Below, piece after piece: positions 55,989-64,000 of a stretch of 64,000 bases of DNA. Origin of the DNA: Labilibaculum sp. DW002 (GTDB lineage: Bacteria > Bacteroidota > Bacteroidia > Bacteroidales > Marinifilaceae); assembly GCF_029029525.1 (NCBI RefSeq), contig NZ_JAKJSC010000001.1, positions 558,001 through 622,000 of the forward strand, given 5' to 3'. Below the pieces are notes generated by a model. The model did not search any database. It saw only the letters and a program-made list of their open reading frames with translations, and was not told where the DNA came from. The position numbers and the translations under genes were made by a program. Positions within the stretch are counted from its first letter, which is position 1. Every line of letters starts with the position of its first letter.

Positions 55989-58598
55989 CTACTTTTGTCT
56001 AAGGAATCTTGTATCCAATAAATTCTTCCCTTTTAAACCAAATTCCCAATGACTATCTTTCTTCTGATAAGTAAGTGCAGCATCAAGAAAACTATATTCG
56101 TTTTCTATTGTATTGTCCTTGTCAGAATAGCTGTATAGATCATAGTCGGCCGTAAAAATAAAGCCCCCAAAAAATGCTGCATCCAATTTCGCATATGGCC
56201 TTTTGGTATAATATGTTGTTGTTGTAGAACCTCGATCGTACTGACTAATTCCATATTTGTAACCCACTTCTAAATTAGGAGCTTTCTTAAAATTTGTTGC
56301 CAATGATCCACTATAATTCTGATTCAAGGATTCAGACACGCTTGGTTTCGAATTAACCAGATTATTGGTTTTTGCCCAAGAGAAATTCGCCTTTAACGAT
56401 CCTTTTATTTTCTTAAAAGTTCTTTGATATCGTGCATTAGCACTTACCGATTCATCATTAAAGTTTGAGTTAATAGTTGTTCTAACTTGATTAATACCAA
56501 TTGGCATTACATCATTTTTTAAGGCATCAATTCGTTTGGTGTAGGTTACATTAGCAAACATGTTGGTAAAATTGAACATATTGAAACTAAAGAAATTCAA
56601 AGAAATGTTATGATTTAAAGAACTTTCCAAATCTCTATTCCCAGAATATACCGAATTGTAATTGTTCAAGACATACGATTCTGCAAACTTACTAACATCG
56701 GTAAACGAACGGGTAATTCGATAATTAAAACGAAGATTCTCAGACTTTTTCAATTGCATATTAATGTACATATCAGGCAATACGGATGTTAATTCATCAT
56801 TTATTGTTGTTCCCGATTGCGTATTTTTCACATTGTACTGGTGCAAACTTACACCAGGATTAAAAGTAAATATTCCTGCTTTTAATTTGTAATGAAAACC
56901 GAAAAACAAATCTGACACATTAAATTTCACATCGTTTTCAAATTCATTTCCCTCCATATTTAGCTTCGATTCATCATCTAAAATTTGAAAAATATCAGAA
57001 TCGAAATTTTGATGGCTTTGAGTCGTTCCTAAAGTAAATTGAATGTTACTACGATCTCCTGTAATGTGATAGTATTCAAGTTTGGCATCAACTTTATTAC
57101 TAATAATTTTCTTTTGCTGATTGATATTGTAAAAACCTAAAGATTCATCCAAAGGAAATAGATCTACAAAAGCAAACTCGTCTCTTACTGCATTGTAAAA
57201 CGGATCTTCATCCTGATAAAGATGTTGCGCTTCAAAAGAGAGGATATTTTTTTCATCTACAGTATAATAAATATTCGTATTCTGATTGATCGATATTGGT
57301 TTTTGCTTTTTAAACTGACTGATTTGATCACTTCCCCCATCAACACTGGAATTTACCTCTTCCTTTTCATCATCATCCGACTGCTTCATCATAATATCAT
57401 AATCGAATTGAAAATTAGCATTTGGCTTGTAAACAGAACTAAATTTCAGTAAACCTAAATTTACTTTCTGATCGTTATAATTGATTGCCTCTTCAACCTT
57501 AGATTTATTATCGTCTAATTTAAAAGTTGTAGTACTTCTTGTTTCCATTTCGGTGGCTGTGTAAGAATAGATTCCAAAACCACTTAAATCCCATTCCTCT
57601 ATTGGTGAATAAGAGAAATTTACTGCTGCAAACCTTGTATTAATATCTTTTGCACGATTATTTTGCGCAGTTGATATTCCCAAACCATTAGAGCCAACTC
57701 CTATAGAACTTCCACCACCACGGTTAAAACCTCTAAAGCCACCAGTAAAATTCATATAATCTCGTCTTGTGAATGGAACTTCTCCAATGTTATTTGCATC
57801 GGTAATTACGTTCAAACTAAATTTAGGGCTGTAGTAAAACAATTTTGGATGAGCCAAAAATTTATCATCTGGGCCTGCACCAGCGGTTACTTCACCAAAC
57901 CAAAATTTGTTCTTTCCTTTTTTCAATTTTATATTCAAAGCGATATTTTCATCATCATTAGTCAAGCCTTTCATCTGACCAATTTCATTATAGTTTCTGA
58001 GCACTTCAACTTTATCGACAGCATTAGCAGGAATATTATCTGCAGCAATTTTTGAATCACCATCAAAAAAATCTTTTCCTTCAACCATCACCTTCTGAAC
58101 CGTTTTCCCTTCTACCTCAATTTGTCCATCATCATTCATTTCGACACCAGGCAAACTAACCAAAACATCTTTCAATTTCTTTTCGGTACCAGTCGTAAAC
58201 GAATCTGTATCATAAACGATGGTATCTCCTCGAACCGATACGGGCATTGTATAAGTAACATCAACCTCAGAAAGCATACTATTTTCTTCAGACAAACGAA
58301 TGTTCCTTTCGGCATCTACTTCTTTTGAATTAAACACAAACTCCTTTGGGGCAAATCCAATAAAGCTAACTTTAACATTATAGTTTGAGTTTTCCTGTAA
58401 AACCAACTTGTACAATCCATTATGGTTGGTAACACAATATGATTCCATTATTTTAGTGTCTGAATTAATCGCAATAATATTTGCCATTTCAACTCCAGAT
58501 CCGATGCTATCTCTTATAATACCGGTAAGTGATATTTTTTGAGAAAATGCTTTCGCAGAGAAAACAATTAATAAGAGTAAGAAAAAATATTTCTTCAT
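55989..58598 (-). CDS. outer-membrane beta-barrel protein with CarboxypepD_reg and plug-like domains
   Basis: An 869-residue protein with a signal peptide (FLLLLIVFSAKAFSQ). Residues 20-110 form a carboxypeptidase-regulatory-like domain (SLTGIIRDSIGSGVEMANI), then a plug-like region (LKDVLVSLPGVEMNDDGQIE; VMVEGKDFFDGD) and a large barrel of aromatic strands. It resembles TonB-dependent receptors without a clear SusC signature. It follows a GLPGLI gene by 60 bp; this pair is common in Bacteroidota and its cargo is unknown. Confidence 0.88.
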   Translation of the reverse strand: MKKYFFLLLLIVFSAKAFSQKISLTGIIRDSIGSGVEMANIIAINSDTKIMESYCVTNHNGLYKLVLQENSNYNVKVSFIGFAPKEFVFNSKEVDAERNIRLSEENSMLSEVDVTYTMPVSVRGDTIVYDTDSFTTGTEKKLKDVLVSLPGVEMNDDGQIEVEGKTVQKVMVEGKDFFDGDSKIAADNIPANAVDKVEVLRNYNEIGQMKGLTNDDENIALNIKLKKGKNKFWFGEVTAGAGPDDKFLAHPKLFYYSPKFSLNVITDANNIGEVPFTRRDYMNFTGGFRGFNRGGGSSIGVGSNGLGISTAQNNRAKDINTRFAAVNFSYSPIEEWDLSGFGIYSYTATEMETRSTTTFKLDDNKSKVEEAINYNDQKVNLGLLKFSSVYKPNANFQFDYDIMMKQSDDDEKEEVNSSVDGGSDQISQFKKQKPISINQNTNIYYTVDEKNILSFEAQHLYQDEDPFYNAVRDEFAFVDLFPLDESLGFYNINQQKKIISNKVDAKLEYYHITGDRSNIQFTLGTTQSHQNFDSDIFQILDDESKLNMEGNEFENDVKFNVSDLFFGFHYKLKAGIFTFNPGVSLHQYNVKNTQSGTTINDELTSVLPDMYINMQLKKSENLRFNYRITRSFTDVSKFAESYVLNNYNSVYSGNRDLESSLNHNISLNFFSFNMFNFTNMFANVTYTKRIDALKNDVMPIGINQVRTTINSNFNDESVSANARYQRTFKKIKGSLKANFSWAKTNNLVNSKPSVSESLNQNYSGSLATNFKKAPNLEVGYKYGISQYDRGSTTTTYYTKRPYAKLDAAFFGGFIFTADYDLYSYSDKDNTIENEYSFLDAALTYQKKDSHWEFGLKGKNLLDTRFLRQK

Positions 58599-58658
58599 TT
58601 GGATTAAATTTTACTGAATTTGGAAAAAATTAACTGTAGATCTCAAAGCCTCCAAATA

Positions 58659-59495
58659 CTATCGATGTCCTGATCCTCCTCCACCTCGACGACCTCTTCC
58701 AAACGCACCACTCTCGCGCATTTCTTTCATTTTATTTCTTGAAATGGTATCAAATTCTTCTTGTGTTACTTCTTTCCCTTTTGATGGAGCTTTTATTTCT
58801 ATTTTGTCTTTTGGATTCAATACAATTTGCGAACACAAAATACTCGTTACATCATCACTAACTTCCAAAATTAAACCAGGCAAACCACAATAATCAGCAG
58901 GTCCCTGATTTACTGGGATATCCATGGAATACCATGCAACAATCTCGATTTTTTTCTCCGTGAATTCTTTCCCTTTATTGTTCTCGTTTCGATTAAAAAG
59001 AGCAGACATATTTGGGCGTTTTACTGTTTTTGTTGCAGTAGCTTTAAATGCAGTATACTTGCCAATCATTTTAGTCTCTCCACTCATTTTCCATTCCAAT
59101 TTCGGTAGGCTATCTTTCACTAAAAAAATCTTGCCAAAAAGATCTTTCTTAACTGCATAAGTTCCATCTTTTATACTTTTATAATAGTCTTCTCCTCCAG
59201 ATCCCATCATCCCAAATCTCATACCTCCACGTGATTCACCTGGCTGTTCCAACTTCTGCTCTTCCTTATACAGCGATTCTATTTGGTTAAAACTTAACAC
59301 AAAGGTTTTCTCCCCAGCTTTCTTCATTCTTTCCATGATCATTTTTTTCCTGTCTTCAGGAATGTTTCGACCCGAAAAATCCATCTTCATAACTGTTTTA
59401 CTTTCGTATACAGCCTTACCCTGAAATCCTTGTGCTGAAATTATTGTGCTAAAGCCAAGCAAAATTCCCATGGCTGTTAATAGAAGTTTTCTCAT
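58659..59495 (-). CDS. GLPGLI family exported protein
   Basis: A 278-residue protein with a signal peptide (LLTAMGILLGFSTIISAQG). The defining motif is present in GPADYCGLPGLILEVSDD. The C-terminal part is Lys/Glu-rich and ends in an Arg/Gly-rich tail (GRGRRGGGGSGHR). GLPGLI proteins are periplasmic or surface proteins of Bacteroidota usually paired with a TonB-receptor-like barrel, as here. The start at ATG 59495 places the signal peptide properly. Confidence 0.9.
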   Translation of the reverse strand: MRKLLLTAMGILLGFSTIISAQGFQGKAVYESKTVMKMDFSGRNIPEDRKKMIMERMKKAGEKTFVLSFNQIESLYKEEQKLEQPGESRGGMRFGMMGSGGEDYYKSIKDGTYAVKKDLFGKIFLVKDSLPKLEWKMSGETKMIGKYTAFKATATKTVKRPNMSALFNRNENNKGKEFTEKKIEIVAWYSMDIPVNQGPADYCGLPGLILEVSDDVTSILCSQIVLNPKDKIEIKAPSKGKEVTQEEFDTISRNKMKEMRESGAFGRGRRGGGGSGHR

Positions 59496-59723
59496 GTTAG
59501 ATAATTTATTTTTAATGAAACACAATACTAAGACAGTAAAATCTAATTATGGTTTAATTGACAAGCAAGAAAATAAAAAAATAAAAAACATCATTTTTAC
59601 ACGAACCCCTTAATCTACTCATTACCATATCCTTATATACCTATTTGAGATTATAGGTATAAAAAAAATATTCCTTACGTGTAATAATCCTATATTTCTA
59701 CCACTAATTAAGAAAAAGCTATC

Positions 59724-60209
59724 GTGAGTACAGATTTTTATACATCATCAATTTTACCCTATGCTGCAATTATCATTAAGATTTGTAGAGCATATACAAA
59801 TACGCAAGAAGATTTCGAAGATTATTATCAAGAAGTCTGTTTGCAAATATGGAAGAGTAATGAAAATTTTCGAGGACAATCTGAATGGTCTACATGGATC
59901 TATCGACTTAGTCTAAATGTTTGTCTTACACTTCTAAAAAAAAATAACAAGCAAAAAGTTGCATCAGATCAAATACCAGACGTGGCAATTGAAGAGTGTA
60001 ACAATTTTGACGATGAATCTTTAAACTTTCTGTATGTCGCGATCAAACAATTGTCAGAAGTAGACAGAGCAATTATACTTCTTTATCTCGAAGAGAAAAG
60101 TTACCAAGAGATTGGAATTATAATTGGAACCAATGCCAATAATATTGGTGTGAGAGTTAAACGAATTAAAGAACGATTAAAAAAAATACTAAATGGAAAA
60201 GTCAATTGA
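59724..60209 (+). CDS. ECF-type RNA polymerase sigma factor
   Basis: A 161-residue sigma-70-family factor with a GTG start (MSTDFYTSSILPYAA). Region 2 is seen in DYYQEVCLQIWKSNENFRGQ and WIYRLSLNVCLTLLKK, and region 4 in DRAIILLYLEEKSYQEIGII and NIGVRVKRIKERLK. It is divergent from the GLPGLI/barrel pair, which may be its target, and overlaps the next gene by 17 nt. Confidence 0.9.
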   Translation: MSTDFYTSSILPYAAIIIKICRAYTNTQEDFEDYYQEVCLQIWKSNENFRGQSEWSTWIYRLSLNVCLTLLKKNNKQKVASDQIPDVAIEECNNFDDESLNFLYVAIKQLSEVDRAIILLYLEEKSYQEIGIIIGTNANNIGVRVKRIKERLKKILNGKVN

Positions 60210-60846
60210 AACAATTTGGAAAGAGGGATTTTTGAAAAATGACGCCTTAGTAGCTCCAAAACTAAACGACTTATACAATCAAAAATCAAAGCATATTATT
60301 GATAAATTTAAGAGGATGTTCAAAATCAATTTGAATGCAATATTCATTGGCTCATTCGTAGTGCTAATTGCTTCTTATTTTGTGGGAATACCTGTTATGG
60401 GTGTTGGCTATTTCTTTATCCTAAACGGAATTGTAATATTCAATCGAAAATTGAATAAAAGCTTGCTTAAAATAGATAAAAATGTGAGTAGCTATGAATA
60501 CTTAAATGCCTTCAATAATTGGATGAAAGAGCAGTTGCAAGCCAATAGAAAAATAGCCAGAATTTATTATCCTTTATTCTTTCTATTTATGGTGCTTGGT
60601 TTTTGGTTTTCAAATGATATTCAGAGTGAATTTAACGAATTTATGGAACAAGGGAATGACCTAACTTTACTATTTGGAATACCAGTACTTTGGACATTAC
60701 CCATTATCTTCATCACCAGTTTATTGGCTTATTTTGGCGATCGAATTTACAATTTTGATGTGGGTTTAGTGTATGGACCAATTTTCCGTAAACTGAAGGA
60801 GCTGATTACAGACATTGAAGAATTAAGAGCCACAGATATCAATTAG
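60193..60846 (+). CDS. membrane protein coupled to the ECF sigma factor, possible anti-sigma
   Basis: A 217-residue protein with an N-terminal cytoplasmic helix region (IWKEGFLKNDALVAPKLNDL) and four hydrophobic segments (about residues 45-65, 67-80, 120-140 and 155-180). The 17-nt overlap with the sigma gene means coupled translation. It lacks the classical zinc anti-sigma motif. A membrane anti-sigma role is inferred from position and topology. Confidence 0.65.
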   Translation: MEKSIETIWKEGFLKNDALVAPKLNDLYNQKSKHIIDKFKRMFKINLNAIFIGSFVVLIASYFVGIPVMGVGYFFILNGIVIFNRKLNKSLLKIDKNVSSYEYLNAFNNWMKEQLQANRKIARIYYPLFFLFMVLGFWFSNDIQSEFNEFMEQGNDLTLLFGIPVLWTLPIIFITSLLAYFGDRIYNFDVGLVYGPIFRKLKELITDIEELRATDIN

Positions 60847-60873
60847 TCGAATTTAAAAAAAAATCTTGAAAAT

Positions 60874-61314
60874 ATGACGATTAACAATATAGCACCCCTA
60901 AGAAATACTGGTGGCAATAGACGCCTTAACAAAGCGTATCAGAAAATGCAATCTTTAATTGATGCTCTAAATGAAAAGCAAATTCCAGATGAAATTCAGC
61001 AATCCATTAATAGAGATATTGAATCCATTAATTCGTTTGAAGGTACTGATACTGAATTAAGGAAATACATCAAGAAAATACGATATAAAACCTTAAAACT
61101 TGTAGAGAATGAACTTGAATTGGTGGCAATTAACCACTACCGTGATTTATATATGGCTATTGGAATGGCTTTAGGAGTCGCTGTTTCCACCTTTTATGAC
61201 CACAATGGAATCAGTTTAATCATTGGTTTGGTCGTTGGAATGACACTTGGTGCTAACATGGACAAAAAAGCTGCTGCAAAAGACAAACAACTAAACCTTA
61301 TAAATCAATCTTAG
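60874..61314 (+). CDS. hypothetical membrane protein with glycine-rich C-terminal helices
   Basis: A 146-residue protein whose first 90 residues are helical and charged (QSLIDALNEKQIPDEI). Two closely spaced hydrophobic helices follow (LYMAIGMALGVAVSTFYDHN; ISLIIGLVVGMTLGANMD) with GxxxG-like spacing. It lies 28 bp after the presumed anti-sigma gene and likely belongs to the sigma operon. It ends in a 4-bp overlap with the convergent AraC gene. Confidence 0.65.
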   Translation: MTINNIAPLRNTGGNRRLNKAYQKMQSLIDALNEKQIPDEIQQSINRDIESINSFEGTDTELRKYIKKIRYKTLKLVENELELVAINHYRDLYMAIGMALGVAVSTFYDHNGISLIIGLVVGMTLGANMDKKAAAKDKQLNLINQS

Positions 61315-63374
61315 TCTATCAGTTCTTTTTTCTTAAGAGACTTTTTAATCTCTTTATGGCCCTTCCAGAATTTATTATTGATCTTCTTCACTATTTTCTT
61401 AAAATCTGGATGGTCCTTAAGATTATCAACTAATGGATCGATCTCTAAAAACAAAAGAAGCCAAAACTGATAATTGTCTTCCTTAGAAAACAAATCTAAG
61501 TGTTCAAGAGCCTTCTCAACTTCTCCCTTGTGCGCAAAATACACCGCTAAACTTGCATTTTTATAAATGGATTTATCATTGGTAGCGTATTCGAAATAAT
61601 TGGCAAATAATTTCTCAGCTTCTGCTTTTCGTCCAGTTTTTTCCATAACCAAAGCAATCTTAATATCCTCATGAGGATAAATACTTAGCTTGTAATTTTC
61701 TCTGGCGGCAACAAAATGCTTGTAGTATGCATAAGAGGTTTCATAATCCCGAATATAGTAATACATTTTGCCAACCTCTTGCAAAATATCTAAACGAGTT
61801 GTGTCTTTTTCAAAAGCAGCTACTAAGAGATTTTTTGTCTTTATTAAATCTTCATTTTTCGCATATAAAATATAGGCTTTCAAATATTCAGAGAACAAAT
61901 TTTTTGGATTGTAGTCGGTCGATTTATTAATGTAAAACAAGGATTCTTCAATAAAACCCGATTGCACAAGTGCATTACTAACATGCAAATAAACATAGCT
62001 AGCAGTTACCGAATCTTGCGCTGCTATATCCAAACCTATTCCTCGTAAGGCATACTCCAAATATTTTTCGGTATTGGGCATATAAGTAGTATAATAATCC
62101 GATAAAAAATTAATAGCAAGAGCTGAATTTGGATTGTAGTGCAATGCCTTTTCTAAATAGGGAAGTGCCTTATCGTATTCGCGTATATTCATGTAATATA
62201 AGGCCTTTGCCAATAGGGATTGTGGCAATTTCCCATCTAAGAGTAATGCCTTATCTGCATTTTCATTGATAATAGAAGTGTGATTTTTCTGAGCTTTTGC
62301 AATATCTAAATAATAGTAAGCCATAGCTATATCTGCATAAGCTTGAGCAAATTCTGGATCTTCAGCAACAGCTTTCTGGAAGTAAATAATGGATTGTTCT
62401 AACCCCTCTCTACTCCCTCTATGAAAAAACTCCATACCCTTCAAGAAATAGTCATAAGCAAGTAAATTTTCGGTTGGCACCTTATTAATCTGCTCTTCCT
62501 CTTCTGGTGTGATAATTGCTTTTATTTCGCTTGCTATATTTTTGGCAACATCTTGCTGTAAAGCGAAAATATCCTTGGTTTTTTTGTTGTATTGCTCTGC
62601 CCACAAATGCTTATCGGTAGGTGCTTCTATTAACTGCACAGTTAACTGAATCTGATCTCCTATTTTCTGTCCACTACCTTCTACAAAATAACTTACATTC
62701 AACTCTTCTGCAATTTCGGCACTGGATTTTGCATTGTTTCGATATTTCTCCACAGAGGTACGACTAATCACTCTTACATCCTCAATTTGTTGAAGCTTGG
62801 TAAGAATCGATTCCATTAAACCATTAATCAGATAAACATTCGTAGAATCATTACTATCATTTTTAAAGGGCAATACAGCAATCGACTTTTCTAAACCAAG
62901 AGGTTCTTGCTTTACTGGTTTTAGAAATACATAGCCAAAAACTGAAATGAGTATCAATATAAAGAATACAGCAAGTATCAATTTTCTCTTATTCCCTTTT
63001 TTTGGTTCTAACCAATACGAATCATCTACTTTGTTTTCTTGTTTTGTGGCTTCCCCTGGAGGGTATCCATAATGATCACGAAAGCATTTAATAAAATAAG
63101 AAACACTGCTAAAGCCAACCTTATATGATATTTCAGAAACACTAAGATCAGTATCTTGCAATAATTCCATTGCATATTTAAGGCGCACCTCACGAATAAA
63201 CTGGCTTACCGATAAATTATTTATTTTTTTGATTTTACGCAACAAATTAGAACGACTCATTCCTACTTCATCTGCAAGTTCCGAAACACCAAATTTTTCA
63301 TTCGAGATATTCTCTTGAATAATAGTAGTAATTTTTAACAGAAAATCATTTTCTGAAGAGGATTGATCAGGCAT
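61311..63374 (-). CDS. AraC-type regulator with transmembrane, TolB-like and TPR domains
   Basis: A 687-residue one-component regulator starting at ATG 63374. Residues 10-110 are an AraC DNA-binding domain (FGVSELADEVGMSRSNLLRK; FSSVSYFIKCFRDHYGYPPG). A transmembrane helix (KLILAVFFILILISVFGYVF) precedes a periplasmic TolB-like/adenylate-cyclase-associated segment (SIAVLPFKNDSND; VRVISRTSVEKYR) and about seven TPR repeats. Such proteins sense envelope signals. The divergent ankyrin lipoprotein gene is a probable target. A longer in-frame start is possible but its extra 34 residues lack conservation cues. Confidence 0.87.
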   Translation of the reverse strand: MPDQSSSENDFLLKITTIIQENISNEKFGVSELADEVGMSRSNLLRKIKKINNLSVSQFIREVRLKYAMELLQDTDLSVSEISYKVGFSSVSYFIKCFRDHYGYPPGEATKQENKVDDSYWLEPKKGNKRKLILAVFFILILISVFGYVFLKPVKQEPLGLEKSIAVLPFKNDSNDSTNVYLINGLMESILTKLQQIEDVRVISRTSVEKYRNNAKSSAEIAEELNVSYFVEGSGQKIGDQIQLTVQLIEAPTDKHLWAEQYNKKTKDIFALQQDVAKNIASEIKAIITPEEEEQINKVPTENLLAYDYFLKGMEFFHRGSREGLEQSIIYFQKAVAEDPEFAQAYADIAMAYYYLDIAKAQKNHTSIINENADKALLLDGKLPQSLLAKALYYMNIREYDKALPYLEKALHYNPNSALAINFLSDYYTTYMPNTEKYLEYALRGIGLDIAAQDSVTASYVYLHVSNALVQSGFIEESLFYINKSTDYNPKNLFSEYLKAYILYAKNEDLIKTKNLLVAAFEKDTTRLDILQEVGKMYYYIRDYETSYAYYKHFVAARENYKLSIYPHEDIKIALVMEKTGRKAEAEKLFANYFEYATNDKSIYKNASLAVYFAHKGEVEKALEHLDLFSKEDNYQFWLLLFLEIDPLVDNLKDHPDFKKIVKKINNKFWKGHKEIKKSLKKKELID

Positions 63375-63553
63375 GTTTATGTCTAAATAAATAGGATTAA
63401 ATAATTCTTCGGAAAAGATACGAATCCTTATACTAAGATACAATTGAGAGCACTTAAAGAAAATTTTCCTAGGCAATTAACTTGATATACTATCCTTATG
63501 ACAATGTTAAAAATACTTCCTTTTAATAGCTCGAAAAGCCTTATTTTGGGCCA

Positions 63554-63656
63554 ATGCGTCATCATATGCGTCATAATTTATACTCATGCATCATAGTTTT
63601 TAGCCTGTAATTAAACTTGATATCATTCGCTTCATAACTGTTTAGCTGTGCATCAC
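63554..63656. promoter_or_regulatory. direct repeats ATGCRTCAT between divergent genes
   Basis: ATGCGTCAT at 63554-63562 and 63566-63574, ATGCATCAT at 63586-63594, and the related GTGCATCAC at 63648-63656. Direct repeats in a divergent intergenic region beside an AraC-type regulator are typical of its binding sites. Confidence 0.55.
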
Positions 63657-63712
63657 GATTTGATAGATCTTTACAGTAGAAAATAAATGTTGAACTTTTA
63701 AATAGATCAGTT

Positions 63713-64000
63713 ATGAAAACGAAACAAAGTATTACAATTAAGCTAGCAGGATTTTATATTACATCCATGATTGCAGCCTTACTTATAAGTATGAGTGCTT
63801 GCAACAACACAGCTAAAAAAACAAATGAAGACCAAGTTAAAACTGAAAACAAAGTAAAAGCTCCAAGTATTGATATTCATGCTGCCACTTTTATGGGTAA
63901 CGTAAATGCAACCACACAACACATTGCTGCAGGAAGCGATATCAATGCAAAAGACCAGTATGGTTCTACTCCATTAATGGTTGCGGCGACTTTTGGAAAA
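63713..64000 (+). CDS. ankyrin-repeat lipoprotein, N-terminal part
   Basis: The first 96 codons are visible before the window ends. A lipoprotein signal (MIAALLISMSAC, Cys near residue 27) precedes a polar linker, and an ankyrin repeat begins at IDIHAATFMGNVNATTQHIA and continues with DINAKDQYGSTPLMVAATFG. Ankyrin repeats mediate protein binding. It is divergent from the AraC-TolB-TPR regulator. Confidence 0.85.
   Translation, partial: MKTKQSITIKLAGFYITSMIAALLISMSACNNTAKKTNEDQVKTENKVKAPSIDIHAATFMGNVNATTQHIAAGSDINAKDQYGSTPLMVAATFGK

Overview
The window looks like chromosomal DNA of an anaerobic or facultatively anaerobic marine Bacteroidota bacterium, by inference the Marinilabiliales/Marinifilaceae type. 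The DNA is AT-rich, ribosome-binding sites are weak or absent, and several promoters match the Bacteroidota TTTG / TAnnTTTG pattern. Family-typical proteins include GLPGLI, TonB-receptor-like barrels, TPR-LuxR and AraC-TPR one-component regulators, M3 oligoendopeptidase and a GH117 agar-type hydrolase. No tRNA, rRNA, CRISPR array, transposase or prophage was found. Two genes are cut by the window edges (a DUF5117-type protease-like protein on the left, an ankyrin lipoprotein on the right).

Layout. 1-3.1 kb: DUF5117 protein and an orphan LytS-type histidine kinase. 3.7-9.6 kb: a formate block, pflB, pflA (apparently frameshifted at a dnaX-like slippery heptamer), a formate channel, and formate-using PurT. 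10.3-18.2 kb: a compact minus-strand operon of unknown function (PqqD-like protein, ATP-grasp ligase, PLP amino-acid decarboxylase, urea-transporter/M23 peptidase fusion, outer-membrane barrel with TPR, TPR protein), headed by an HMA-AraC regulator. This is the best candidate for an undescribed system. 18.5-21.9 kb: an unknown lipoprotein, a LuxR regulator with a degenerate receiver and a four-cysteine tail, and a truncated haemoglobin. 22.1-28.9 kb: aspartyl protease-like protein, MFS, oligoendopeptidase F, SDR and an NTF2-like protein.

28.98-29.62 kb is an array of about six 108-bp repeats bounded by two near-identical terminator hairpins. 29.7-35.4 kb is a red-algal galactan locus (GH117, GH2, divergent TPR-LuxR regulator). 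35.4-38.5 kb holds ThrE-type and SulP transporters. 38.6-43.2 kb is an operon of paired paralogues (two MinD/ferredoxin ATPases, two NifX-like and two DUF5320-like proteins, DUF89, thioesterase) led by a DUF134 regulator whose promoter spacer contains an 18-bp palindrome; it resembles the orp loci of anaerobes.

43.4-48 kb: SDR, trpB behind a structured leader with an intrinsic terminator, ArfB and class I fumarase. 48.1-52.3 kb: a MarR/OhrR-like-MATE-GshAB operon with a perfect 22-bp operator. 52.6-55.8 kb: RecQ and MFS. 56-61.3 kb: a GLPGLI/outer-membrane barrel pair divergent from an ECF sigma operon. 61.3-64 kb: a membrane AraC-TolB-TPR regulator divergent from an ankyrin lipoprotein, with short direct repeats between them.
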